From Armatimonadota bacterium (GTDB taxonomy: Bacteria; Armatimonadota; UBA5829), in assembly GCA_023474015.1 (NCBI GenBank), contig JAMCYN010000014.1, positions 1 through 19,403 of the forward strand: a stretch of 19,403 bases of DNA, written 5' to 3'. The notes beneath the pieces were generated by a model. That model did not search any database. It was not told the DNA's origin and saw only the letters and a list, made by a program, of their open reading frames with translations. A program made the translations under genes and the position numbers. Below, piece after piece: positions 7,143 through 14,847 of this stretch; within the stretch, counting starts at the first letter, position 1; each line of letters starts with the position of its first letter.

Positions 7143-8207
7143 ATGTCTATTCTGGAATCCGGCGCAAGATGGATAGTCGAGCGGATCGGGCTGAGAACGG
7201 TCGCTCTCGAGGTCACGCAGAGATGCAACCAACACTGCGCGTTCTGTTACAATGTCTGGAAACGCGGCGGCTACCCCGAAGGCCAATTGGATACATGCGC
7301 CACCAAGGACATCATCGACCGCATCATGCGATCCTACCGGCCCTACGTCATCTCGTTCACCGGCGGCGAGCCGATGCTCCGCCCGGACATCTTCGACCTT
7401 ATTCGCCACGCCTCCCGCAGGGTCAAGTGCAACCTGATTACCAATGGCACCCTGATCGATGACACCGTAGCGCGCGAGCTTGTCGGCGCAGGTGTGAGCG
7501 TGTTCGAGTTCACTCTGCTTGCCGCCGACCCCGAGACCCATAACTCGCTCGTGGGCAGAGACTCGTTCGTTGAACTCATCGACGCAATTGCCTCGGTGAT
7601 GGCCGCTGGTGGGACTGTGACCACAACATTTGTTGCCACCCGCCGCAACATCCGCGCCTGGCCGGAGACCCTCGAGCTCAATGTCGCCCTGGGCGCGAGC
7701 GGTATTCTCTTCAACAGGTTCAACATCGGCGGCGAGGGCGTGGAGTACGCGAGGGAGCTTGCGCCATCGTTAAAGGAGATCGAGACGGCGCTCGAAGCCG
7801 CCAACGACGGCGCGGCCCGATACGGCATCGACATCTCCTGCGGGGTGCCGATCCCTCAGTGTATCATCGACCGCCGCCGATACCCGACTGTCCACTTCTC
7901 AGATTGCGCCCTCGGCACGCGCCATGCCTACCCGGCGGTCGATCCGATGGGGAACCTCCGCCCCTGCAACCACTCGCCGCTGATACTGGGAAAAGTCCTC
8001 GAATCCGACATGTCCACACTCCTGCGCTCCGGATCAGCAAAGGGTTACTGCGCGGACTTGCCGGTTGATTGTGTCGGTTGCGCTGATGCCCGCACCTGCC
8101 GAGGAGGCTGCCGCGCCGCATCCGACGCCTGCGGGGATCCGGGTTCAATCGACCCGTTCGTGACCGTGTGCAAAGGAGGCGGTGAGAAATGCGCTACCTG
8201 TGGCTAA
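7143..8207 (+). CDS. radical SAM protein with SPASM domain
   Basis: This 354-residue protein has the radical SAM cluster motif C28-x3-C32-x2-C35 and the GGEP motif at 74-77, so it should cleave S-adenosylmethionine through a [4Fe-4S] cluster. The C-terminus fits the SPASM pattern: C255-x14-G270-x4-C275, then C310-x2-C313-x5-C319-x3-C323, then C343, which in the family hold two auxiliary clusters. Two further cysteines (350, 353) end the protein. SPASM enzymes typically modify peptides or proteins (PqqE, sactisynthases, anSME), but the substrate here is unknown. The ATG at 7143 has GGGG seven bases upstream. An upstream extension in the same frame overlaps the glycosidase tail and is not coding-like; a GTG at 7128 is a minor alternative. 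Its end overlaps the next gene by 19 bases. Confidence 0.88.
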   Translation: MSILESGARWIVERIGLRTVALEVTQRCNQHCAFCYNVWKRGGYPEGQLDTCATKDIIDRIMRSYRPYVISFTGGEPMLRPDIFDLIRHASRRVKCNLITNGTLIDDTVARELVGAGVSVFEFTLLAADPETHNSLVGRDSFVELIDAIASVMAAGGTVTTTFVATRRNIRAWPETLELNVALGASGILFNRFNIGGEGVEYARELAPSLKEIETALEAANDGAARYGIDISCGVPIPQCIIDRRRYPTVHFSDCALGTRHAYPAVDPMGNLRPCNHSPLILGKVLESDMSTLLRSGSAKGYCADLPVDCVGCADARTCRGGCRAASDACGDPGSIDPFVTVCKGGGEKCATCG

Positions 8208-9028
8208 TAGCAGGCTGCCTGATACTCATGGCCGGCCCGATACAGTTGCAGGACTATGAAAGGTTCCGTGTTGGCTTGCTACATACCGAGGTGCGTCTGG
8301 CCCTGAACCGTCATATCATGGGAATTGTGGCCGGACACGTGCGAACCTGTAAGCGGTCCACCGGCTCCTACCCCTCTCCAGATCAGGGACTTTTGGCAGT
8401 AAAGAGCTTGAAGAAGCACATTGAGAAATGCGACTACCGAAACCCGCTACTTCCAGTTCGCGTGACTCCCAGCGGGGTTCTAAGCCCTTGGGGTGAGCCC
8501 TACATCTACGAAAACCGCCAGGCTCTCAAGGAATCGATATTCGTCGATTCTGGTGCCACCTTGGACAAGGCCCGCGCGTATTCGGTCCGCGTCGACAGAG
8601 GAATCTACATCTGGTCGGTCGCTGCCCAACAACACGACGCGGAGTATCGGCATTGGACGCACGTTCTTGGCTTCATCAGAGTGTTGATCGCCGTGGTCGG
8701 GATCGGCTGCCTTGTTGTGTTCCTCTTGCTCACCTGGAGACGCCTGTCTGCCGATTTGACTCTCGCGAAGAAGTTGTTCGGAATGGTCGCGTCTGCCGCG
8801 CCAGGGCTCTTGATATCATTCGGTCTCCTAGCTGTCTTTTTTCCTGTATTTGTGCGCACTTGCTATGCCTGGTCCCGACTCACGCTGAGGACACCGGAGC
8901 GCACCAAGGACTATATTGCCGTTCTGCGCAGGTATCACGACCGGGGGGTCATCAGTGACCGGGCATATAGGAAGCTGCTGTTGGGGCTTATAGAGGATGA
9001 AAAATCGGAGGCGTATCGACAGGACTAG
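8189..9028 (+). CDS. membrane protein with GspG-like segment and SHOCT-like tail
   Basis: A 279-residue protein not assignable to one family. A hydrophobic N-terminal helix (about 3-20) is followed by an outside segment with GSYPSPDQGLLAV (59-71) and LSPWGEPYIYENR (98-110). These resemble the conserved C-terminal halves of type II secretion major pseudopilins (YPTTEQGL...DPWGNPY). Two more helices lie at about 159-183 and 199-222. The C-terminal YIAVLRRYHDRGVISDRAYRKLLLGL (about 242-267) resembles a SHOCT domain. The N-terminus lacks the usual prepilin cleavage site, so it is not an ordinary pseudopilin. AGGAGG at 8174-8179 is nine bases before the ATG, inside the radical SAM gene; the 19-base overlap implies coupled translation. 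Function unknown; possibly a membrane partner of the SPASM enzyme. Confidence 0.75.
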   Translation: MRYLWLIAGCLILMAGPIQLQDYERFRVGLLHTEVRLALNRHIMGIVAGHVRTCKRSTGSYPSPDQGLLAVKSLKKHIEKCDYRNPLLPVRVTPSGVLSPWGEPYIYENRQALKESIFVDSGATLDKARAYSVRVDRGIYIWSVAAQQHDAEYRHWTHVLGFIRVLIAVVGIGCLVVFLLLTWRRLSADLTLAKKLFGMVASAAPGLLISFGLLAVFFPVFVRTCYAWSRLTLRTPERTKDYIAVLRRYHDRGVISDRAYRKLLLGLIEDEKSEAYRQD

Positions 9029-9083
9029 TCGAGTTCGTCCCTGAACCCGATCTTCTGGTGTTTCGGAATTCGATGAGCGGGGT

Positions 9084-9114
9084 CTGACCTATGGTTAGTG
9101 GGTCAGGGTATACA
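9084..9114 (+). promoter_or_regulatory. possible ligD-ku promoter region with inverted repeat
   Basis: CTGACC (9084-9089) and GGTCAG (9101-9106) form an inverted repeat directly before a -10-like TATACA (9109-9114). No good -35 is seen at normal spacing. It lies about 130 bases ahead of ligD and may be its promoter and operator. Confidence 0.3.
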
Positions 9115-9163
9115 ACCGCTCTGGAAATCCCGAAATGAACCCGACCCACCTCCGAAGAGACAA

Positions 9164-9200
9164 AGGCTCGGCGGGAGCCTCGCCCTCCCTTCCCGAGCCT
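9164..9200. repeat. GC-rich dispersed palindrome in the ligD leader
   Basis: AGGCTC (9164-9169) pairs with GAGCCT (9175-9180), and AGGCTCGG can alternatively pair with CCGAGCCT (9193-9200). The unit reads GGGAGGGCGAGGCTCCC on the other strand, a style of repeat I know to be scattered in several phyla such as Planctomycetes-like genomes. No coding role. Confidence 0.5.
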
Positions 9201-9210
9201 CTGAAGGGAC

Positions 9211-9235
9211 ACTTTGCTGGGTATACCCGTAAAGT
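9211..9235. repeat. imperfect palindrome just upstream of ligD
   Basis: GGGTATACCC (9219-9228) is a perfect 10-bp palindrome, flanked by ACTTT (9211-9215) and AAAGT (9231-9235). It ends nine bases before the ligD ATG, covering the place where a ribosome-binding site should be; the local SD is weak. It could be a dispersed repeat, an operator or a hairpin that limits translation. Confidence 0.45.
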
Positions 9236-9244
9236 GAGCATGCA

Positions 9245-11740
9245 ATGGCACTTGAGGATTACCAAAAGAAACGACGCTTTTCCGATACGACTGAGCCCAA
9301 GGGCGAAGAAGCAGGCCGGGTGGGGCACAGGTTCGTCGTGCACGAACACCATGCGTCCCGACTCCATTTTGATCTGCGTATCGAGATGGATAACGTGCTC
9401 AAGAGCTGGGCGGTTCCGAAAGGCCCCTCGATGGACCCGTCGTATAAGCGGTTAGCCGTGATGGTCGAGGACCATCCGTTGGAATACCTCACGTTCCGGG
9501 GCGAGATAGCCGAGGGGAATTACGGCGCGGGGCTGGTTGAAATCTGGGACAGTGGAAGCTGCGAACTCATTGAAGGCGATATTGCGCAAGGCAAGCTCGT
9601 CCTGGACCTTGCAGGCACAAAACTCAGGGGCCGTTTTGACCTGGTTAGATTGAAGAAATCCGGAAACGATTGGCTGCTGATAAAGACTCGCGATGAGTTT
9701 GCGGAAGCGGGTTGGAACCTCGAACAGATGTTGCCCGGCGGGAGCAGGAAAGATATCATACAGCGCCGGACGACGACCGCTGAGCAGGCCGAGAACCCCG
9801 ATCCGATGCCACGGAAAATCTCGCCGATGCTGGCCACCCCAGTTTCCAAGCCGTTTTCTGACCCCGAATGGCTGTTCGAGCCAAAGTATGACGGCTATCG
9901 CGTTCTGTCGTTTATTGAAGAAAACGCCTTTCGGTTTGTTTCTCGCACAGGCCAGGACATGATCGAGCAGGTGCCGCAAGCGAGTTCGATTCCAGGGCTT
10001 GTGGAGGCCCGGACAGCGATACTTGACGGCGAGCTTATAGCGTTGGATCGCGATGGCAAGCCCAGCTTCCAACTCCTACAGAACACGATCAAGACCACCT
10101 CGCCTGCCGCACAACTGATCTATTACGTATTCGACTTGCTCTATCTCAACGGCTCCGACTTCCGCCAACGACCGCTTATCGAGCGCAAGGAATTGCTTCG
10201 CTCAATTATTCGCGCCGACGGTTTCTTGAGATATTGTGATCACGTTGTGGAAATGGGTGAGCGACTCTTCGAGGAGGCCGGCAAGGCGGGCATCGAGGGA
10301 ATCATCGCGAAACGAATGAACAGCCCCTACGTTGAGAAACGCAGCAAGAATTGGCTCAAGATAAAGGCCGTACACAGACAGGAGGTCGTCATTGCCGGAT
10401 ACACCCAGCCGCGCGGCGCCAGGGAGCACTTCGGCGCGCTCCTCATAGGGACCTATGACAAAGAGACACTCAGATTCGCAGGTCACGTCGGCAGCGGGTT
10501 TGATGATGCAACACTCAAAGAACTCGCCGATCTCATGCAGCCCCTGCGGATCGATTCCTGCCCGTTCGCCAAGGAGCCTAAGACCAACGAACCGGCTGTC
10601 TGGATCAAACCAGAGCTGGTTTGCGAGGTCAAGTATGCGCAGTGGACGGACGAGGGAATCCTGCGCCAGCCGGTGTTTCTGGGGCTGAGGACCGATAAGC
10701 CGCCGAGGGAAGTCGTTCGCGAGAAACCGGAGGAGGCCGCCGATTTGATCGAGCATCGTCGGCCCATTGCGGTCGATTCGCGCATAATTTCAGCGGATGA
10801 GGCGTTCGAGCGCCCTGGCTTGGAAGGCGACTTGTTAGTAAGTATCGACGGCGCCGAAGTGCCTCTTACGAACCTGCGGAAAGTCTACTGGCCCAAGGAA
10901 GGCTTCACAAAGGCGGACCTGTTGCGATATTACTATCGAGTTCGTGAGATAATACTGCCCCACTTGGCGGATCGTCCCCTCATATTGCAGCGCTTTCCTG
11001 ACGGCATCGAAGGGGAGTCATTCTATCAGCATAATCTGCAAGACGCGCCTGATTTTGTGAGGCGAGTGCCGGTGACCGAGAACGGCTCAGTCATCAACTA
11101 TGCCGTAATTGACAACGTAGCAAGCCTGCTATACATAGCAAACCTTGGCTGCATCGCACAACACCCGTTCAGCTCGCGCGTCGAGACCTTGGACCGGCCC
11201 GACTGGATCGTCCTTGATCTTGACCCGGAAGAAGCGCCGTTCGATACGGTGTGCGAAGTCGCCATGGAAGTGAAAGGCACCCTCGATGAAATCGGATTGT
11301 CGGGATATCCCAAGACTTCCGGGTCGCGGGGCATGCATGTGTACATGCCGATAGAGGGCGTTTACACTTACGACCAGGCACAGGAGTTCGCGAAAATATT
11401 GGCAAGCGTGATTGCCATTCGCAAACCCAATGTCGCGACAATCGAACGCGCGAAGAAAGAACGCACGGCAGCCCAGGTCTATGTTGACTATCTGCAGAAT
11501 GCGCCCGGCAAATCTATCGCAAGTCCGTACTCTGTCAGAGCCGAACCGGGAGCAACAGTCTCCACGCCCCTGACTTGGGAGGAGGTCGCATCCAAACCCG
11601 ACAAAGAGCAATATACTTTGCTGACGGTACAGGAACGATTCGCTCAGGGTGGAGATGTCTTCGGCAATGTGCTTACTCAGAAGCAGCGACTTGCTCAACC
11701 ATTGGAACGTTTGGAGATACTGTTGACTGCGGTAAAGTAA
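9245..11740 (+). CDS. ligD: multifunctional ATP-dependent DNA ligase LigD
   Basis: An 831-residue LigD with the domain order phosphoesterase-ligase-polymerase, as in Pseudomonas and unlike Mycobacterium. The 3'-phosphoesterase domain (about 1-165) has H35, H41, D43, R45 and H77 at the spacing of the Pseudomonas active site. The ligase domain (about 195-510) has the nucleotidyl Lys214 in FEPKYDGYR and the late motif EVKYAQWTDEGILRQP. The archaeo-eukaryotic-primase-type polymerase domain (about 535-815) has the metal ligands D658 and D660 in VLDLDPEEA and the KTSGSRGMHVY loop. It seals double-strand breaks together with Ku after end processing and gap filling. ATG 9245 has only a weak SD, with a palindrome just in front. 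The stop lies 15 bases before the ku start, so the two form an operon. Confidence 0.97.
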   Translation: MALEDYQKKRRFSDTTEPKGEEAGRVGHRFVVHEHHASRLHFDLRIEMDNVLKSWAVPKGPSMDPSYKRLAVMVEDHPLEYLTFRGEIAEGNYGAGLVEIWDSGSCELIEGDIAQGKLVLDLAGTKLRGRFDLVRLKKSGNDWLLIKTRDEFAEAGWNLEQMLPGGSRKDIIQRRTTTAEQAENPDPMPRKISPMLATPVSKPFSDPEWLFEPKYDGYRVLSFIEENAFRFVSRTGQDMIEQVPQASSIPGLVEARTAILDGELIALDRDGKPSFQLLQNTIKTTSPAAQLIYYVFDLLYLNGSDFRQRPLIERKELLRSIIRADGFLRYCDHVVEMGERLFEEAGKAGIEGIIAKRMNSPYVEKRSKNWLKIKAVHRQEVVIAGYTQPRGAREHFGALLIGTYDKETLRFAGHVGSGFDDATLKELADLMQPLRIDSCPFAKEPKTNEPAVWIKPELVCEVKYAQWTDEGILRQPVFLGLRTDKPPREVVREKPEEAADLIEHRRPIAVDSRIISADEAFERPGLEGDLLVSIDGAEVPLTNLRKVYWPKEGFTKADLLRYYYRVREIILPHLADRPLILQRFPDGIEGESFYQHNLQDAPDFVRRVPVTENGSVINYAVIDNVASLLYIANLGCIAQHPFSSRVETLDRPDWIVLDLDPEEAPFDTVCEVAMEVKGTLDEIGLSGYPKTSGSRGMHVYMPIEGVYTYDQAQEFAKILASVIAIRKPNVATIERAKKERTAAQVYVDYLQNAPGKSIASPYSVRAEPGATVSTPLTWEEVASKPDKEQYTLLTVQERFAQGGDVFGNVLTQKQRLAQPLERLEILLTAVK

Positions 11741-11755
11741 GGTCGGAGGGCAGCC

Positions 11756-12553
11756 ATGCGAGCAACCTGGAGTGGCATGATAAGCTTTGGACTGGTGAAC
11801 ATACCCGTGAGGGTTTATAATGCCGCGCGCGAAGAAAAGATCAGCTTTCACCAGATGCACAAGGAAGACAGCGGCAGGATAGGTTATCAGAAGGTCTGCA
11901 AGGTCTGTGGCACGGTCGTCGATAGTGACGAGATCATCAACGGCTATGAGTACAAGAAGGGCCATTATGTCCTCTTGGCCGATGAGGAACTGGACAAGAT
12001 CAACCTGAATACAACGAAGGCCATTTCCATCGACAGCTTCGTCAACAGCGATGAGATCGACGCCGTAATGCTCGAGGAGACGTACTACATCTCTCCGGAC
12101 GAGAATGGCGAGCACGCGTATGTTCTGCTGCGAGAGGCTCTTAATCGTTCCGGCAAAGTCGGGATCGGCAAGGTAACCATGCGGACCCGTGAGCAGCTTG
12201 CCGCCGTACGAGTCGTGGACGAAAAGCTGATCTTGGAGACGCTCCACTTCGCCGACGAACTTACTCGGGCCGATGATCTCGGAATACCCGGGGCCGACGT
12301 CCAGCTTTCCGAGAACGAGCTGGAACTGTCCCAAGTGTTAATCGAGCATATGACGCGCGAATTCGATCCGGCCGCGTATCGCAACGAATACGAGAGCGCC
12401 GTCAAGGAGCTTATCAACAAGAAGATCGAAGGGGAGGAGGTCACTATGCCAGTCGGACCTCAGGCTACTAACGTAGTTGATATAGTGTCCGCACTCAAAG
12501 CCAGCCTTGCCGCCTCCGAGTCCGCGCCGGAACCTGCAAGAAAGAGTGCGTGA
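11756..12553 (+). CDS. ku: bacterial Ku, non-homologous end-joining
   Basis: A 265-residue Ku, typical length for the prokaryotic homodimer that rings broken DNA ends and recruits LigD. The N-terminal ATWSGMISFGLVNIPVRVY is the hallmark opening of the family. The core beta-barrel includes KVCKVCGTVVDSDEIINGYEY, and a conserved region around ETLHFADELTRADDL follows. The C-terminal tail (about 240-265) is short and mostly Ala/Pro/Ser, without the long Lys-rich extension found in some species. GGAGGG at 11745-11750 is five bases ahead of the ATG. The gene follows ligD by 15 bases and ends facing pckG; hairpins at 12604-12771 lie between the convergent genes. Confidence 0.97.
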   Translation: MRATWSGMISFGLVNIPVRVYNAAREEKISFHQMHKEDSGRIGYQKVCKVCGTVVDSDEIINGYEYKKGHYVLLADEELDKINLNTTKAISIDSFVNSDEIDAVMLEETYYISPDENGEHAYVLLREALNRSGKVGIGKVTMRTREQLAAVRVVDEKLILETLHFADELTRADDLGIPGADVQLSENELELSQVLIEHMTREFDPAAYRNEYESAVKELINKKIEGEEVTMPVGPQATNVVDIVSALKASLAASESAPEPARKSA

Positions 12554-12603
12554 TTCGTCAAGCTTGGACCCCTGTGGAGTGAGTTTAGTCCGCGAGAATT
12601 ACC

Positions 12604-12771
12604 TGAGGGTTTCACCCTCAGACTCCCACAAGGAAACAAGTGTTTCCTCCTGCGCAAGATTTATCGACCTCATATGAGGCCGATAAATCTTGAGTCGGGG
12701 GTCCAGGGAGAAGTTATCCCTGGCAGAGTCCAGAGACAGAGTCTCTGGTGGGGATTGGGGCAAAGCCCCAA
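12604..12771. repeat. modular hairpin array 1 (ku/pckG intergenic)
   Basis: Six hairpins in 168 bases: TGAGGGT/ACCCTCA (12604-12620), AGGAAACA/TGTTTCCT (12631-12648), a 38-bp palindrome (12655-12692), CCAGGGA/TCCCTGG (12703-12723), CCAGAGAC/GTCTCTGG (12730-12748) and TTGGGGC/GCCCCAA (12755-12771). A related set in inverted orientation lies at 14848-15024. Lying between convergent genes, it could end transcription from both sides, although no T-runs follow the stems. Confidence 0.85.
12655..12692. repeat. 38-bp near-perfect palindrome (core of array 1)
   Basis: Left arm CAAGATTTATCGACCTCAT (12655-12673) and the right arm (12674-12692) are complementary at 18 of 19 positions, with no spacer. 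It occupies the middle of the array, as the palindrome at 14932-14969 does in array 2. Confidence 0.9.
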
Positions 12772-12787
12772 ATAACTCCGTAAACCG

Positions 12788-14548
12788 CTAAGCGCTCCAG
12801 TGCCCCAGCCTTGTCTTCAAGGCCTGCTGCTCCTCGATGAACTCCTCCGGCAGGTTGTAGCCGAACTGGTCGAAGAACTTCTGCATGCCCTCCAACTCTT
12901 CTACCCAAGCGCCGCTGTTGACTTCGAGAAGCTTCTCGACTGACGAGTCCGATATGTCCAAGCCGTCGAGGTTCAGGGAACCCTTCGTCGGAACGTAGCC
13001 GATGGGAGTCTCGGTCGCCTCGGCAGCGCCCTTGCAGCGGCGGATGATCCACTCCAGCGCGCGCAGGTTATCGCCGTAGCCCGGCCACAGGAACTCGCCG
13101 TCGTCGTCGCGCTTGAACCAGTTCACATTGAAAATCTTCGGCGGATGGGGGATCCTCTTGCCCATGTCCAGCCAATGGCGGAAATACTTCGACATATCAT
13201 ATCCGCAGAACGGAAGCATGGCCATCGGGTCGCGCCGGACCACACCCACCGCGCCGGTGGCTGCAGCGGTGGTTTCGCTTGCCATGGTCGCGCCGACGAA
13301 TGTGCCGTGCTTCCAGTTGAACGACTCATACACCAGCGGGGCCAGCTTGGCACGCCTTCCGCCGAACAATATCGCGCTAAGCGGCACGCCTTGCGGGTTC
13401 TCCCACTCGGGAGAGATCACCGGGCACTGCGCCGCCGGGGCGGTGAATCGGGCGTTGGGATGCGCGCCCTTCTCGCCGCTCTGAGGAGTCCACGGCTGCC
13501 CGCGCCAGTCGATACCCTCCGACGGCGGCTGCGAACCGTTACCCTCCCACCACACCGTCTTCTCAGGCGTGAGCAGGACGTTCGTGAAAATCGAGTCGCG
13601 CTTGGCGGTCTCCATCGCGTTGGGGTTGGTCTTGTAGCTGGTCCCCGGAGCGACTCCGAAGAACCCCGCCTCGGGGTTTACAGCCCACAGACGGCCGTCA
13701 GGCCCGATCCTGATCCATGCGATGTCGTCGCCGACGGTCCATACCTTATAGCCCGGCATGCTCTCCGGCGGGATCAGCATCGCGAGGTTGGTCTTGCCGC
13801 ACGCGCTCGGGAACGCACCCGCGATGTAGGTTATTTCGCCGTCGGGGCTTTGAATGCCGACGATCAGCATATGCTCCGCCATCCAACCCTCGTGCAGGCC
13901 CATGTAGCTCGCGATTCGCAGAGACAGGCACTTCTTGCCCAGCAGCACGTTCCCGCCGTAGCCCGAGCCGTAGCTCCAGATGGTGTTGTCCTCGGGAAAG
14001 TGTAGTATATAGCGCCGGTCGATGTCGAGCTCGCCCTTGGAGTGGAGACATCTGGTGAAATCCTCTTCCTCGCCGAGGTCATCAGCCGCCACCTTGCCCA
14101 TGCGGGTCATGATGCGCATATTGAGCACAACATAGATGCTGTCTGTAAGCTCAATCCCGATCTTCCTGAACGGCGAACCGGCGGTCCCCATTATGAACGG
14201 GATCACATACATCGTACGGCCCCTCATGCAGCCGTCGAACATCGCCCCGACCTTGGAATAGGCTTCGTCCGGGTGCATCCAGTTGTTGGTGGGCCCGGCG
14301 TCTTCCTGCTTGCGAGTGCAGATGAATGTCAGGTGCTCGGTGCGGGCGACATCGTTTTCGGCGGTGCGATGGAATATGCAGCCCGGCATCTTCTCTTGAT
14401 TGAGCTCCATTACCTCGCCGGTGCTTACGGCCTCGGCGGTCAGACGCTCTTTCTCTGCCTCGGAGCCGTCCACCCACACGACATGGTCGGGCTTACACAG
14501 CGCAACCATATCCTCAACCCACTTCACAGCCTCTTTGTTGTGAATCAT
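12788..14548 (-). CDS. pckG: phosphoenolpyruvate carboxykinase, GTP-dependent
   Basis: A 586-residue enzyme converting oxaloacetate and GTP to PEP and CO2, the committed step of gluconeogenesis from TCA intermediates. The length and motifs are those of the GTP class, not the shorter ATP class. The P-loop is GAFPSACGKTN (244-254) with the class-specific reactive Cys250. The metal-binding residues fit Lys206 (LLGKKC), His226 (AEHM) and the Asp pair 274-275 in TVGDDIAW. The substrate loop is MGTAGSPFRKIGIELTDS. Start ATG at 14548 is preceded by AAAGGG about 11 bases upstream; the frame stays open for 48 codons further, but that stretch is made of palindromes and terminator sequence. A strong promoter (14787-14816) and a terminator-bearing leader precede it. 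Transcribed towards ku. Confidence 0.96.
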   Translation of the reverse strand: MIHNKEAVKWVEDMVALCKPDHVVWVDGSEAEKERLTAEAVSTGEVMELNQEKMPGCIFHRTAENDVARTEHLTFICTRKQEDAGPTNNWMHPDEAYSKVGAMFDGCMRGRTMYVIPFIMGTAGSPFRKIGIELTDSIYVVLNMRIMTRMGKVAADDLGEEEDFTRCLHSKGELDIDRRYILHFPEDNTIWSYGSGYGGNVLLGKKCLSLRIASYMGLHEGWMAEHMLIVGIQSPDGEITYIAGAFPSACGKTNLAMLIPPESMPGYKVWTVGDDIAWIRIGPDGRLWAVNPEAGFFGVAPGTSYKTNPNAMETAKRDSIFTNVLLTPEKTVWWEGNGSQPPSEGIDWRGQPWTPQSGEKGAHPNARFTAPAAQCPVISPEWENPQGVPLSAILFGGRRAKLAPLVYESFNWKHGTFVGATMASETTAAATGAVGVVRRDPMAMLPFCGYDMSKYFRHWLDMGKRIPHPPKIFNVNWFKRDDDGEFLWPGYGDNLRALEWIIRRCKGAAEATETPIGYVPTKGSLNLDGLDISDSSVEKLLEVNSGAWVEELEGMQKFFDQFGYNLPEEFIEEQQALKTRLGHWSA

Positions 14549-14580
14549 AAATCGAACTACCCTTTCTCGCGGCGGATAGC

Positions 14581-14618
14581 AAAAAAGCCGAACGAACATC
14601 CCGCGGATGTCATTCGGC
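14581..14618 (-). terminator. intrinsic terminator in the pckG leader
   Basis: Read on the minus strand, GCCGAA pairs with TTCGGC (14613-14618 with 14587-14592) and ACATCC with GGATGT (arms 14605-14610 and 14596-14601). They are separated by a small internal loop and closed by a 3-nt loop. Six T's (14586-14581) follow directly. Only 32 bases separate the T-run from the pckG start codon, so there is no room for another promoter: the terminator lies within the pckG leader and would stop its transcript early. Confidence 0.8.
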
Positions 14619-14698
14619 CTCTCTCCACGGGCGAGCCAATACCGGTGTTTCGGGAATTCATTCCCGAAACAAAATAGCCCCGTGGAGGTCAATACATC
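14605..14698 (-). promoter_or_regulatory. candidate attenuator/antiterminator structure of pckG
   Basis: Upstream of the terminator the leader folds into a 9-bp stem, CTCCACGGG/CCCGTGGAG (14679-14687 with 14623-14631). This encloses a second 10-bp stem, GTTTCGGGAA/TTCCCGAAAC (14647-14670). GATGTATT (14698-14691, minus strand) directly before the first stem can pair with AATGACATC (14614-14606), which is the 5' arm of the terminator, with one bulge. That pairing would destroy the terminator, giving two exclusive folds. The ligand or protein is unknown; I recognise no established riboswitch consensus. Confidence 0.45.
14647..14670. repeat. GTTTCGGGAA palindrome, copy in the pckG leader
   Basis: GTTTCGGGAA (14647-14656) and TTCCCGAAAC (14661-14670) surround TTCA. 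A second copy, followed by the same ACACCGG in matching orientation (minus here, plus there), lies at 18838-18862. So the inner stem of the leader is a dispersed repeat. Confidence 0.75.
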
Positions 14699-14786
14699 TT
14701 GACCAAGACTTGCTTGTCTGAGAGCCCGTAATCGCCGCGCCAGGCAGCCCGTAGGCCGCCATTTAAGTGATTTTGGACCTGTTAGT

Positions 14787-14816
14787 ATTGTAGGTTGAGC
14801 GAGCTGGCAAAGTCAA
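14787..14816 (-). promoter_or_regulatory. sigma-70-type promoter of pckG
   Basis: On the minus strand, TTGACT (14816-14811) and TACAAT (14792-14787) are separated by 18 bases; each matches consensus at five of six positions. Transcription would start near 14780, giving a leader of about 230 nt before the pckG start codon. Confidence 0.65.
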
Positions 14817-14847
14817 GAGAAATTTCGGGTCCGAAAGCGGGAGGTAT

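Noticed and set aside
12460..12657. Open frames running through the hairpin arrays (also 14795-15241)
   Set aside because: They translate palindromic repeats or the opposite strand of known genes, with no family-like sequence.
14605..14630. Glycine riboswitch suggested by GGAGAGAGGCCGAA in the pckG leader
   Set aside because: Only a short resemblance; the paired aptamer core and its conserved loop order are missing.
14549..14692. Forty-eight extra codons at the N-terminus of PEP carboxykinase
   Set aside because: They are encoded by the terminator and palindromes of the leader, and the family starts close to the ATG at 14548.
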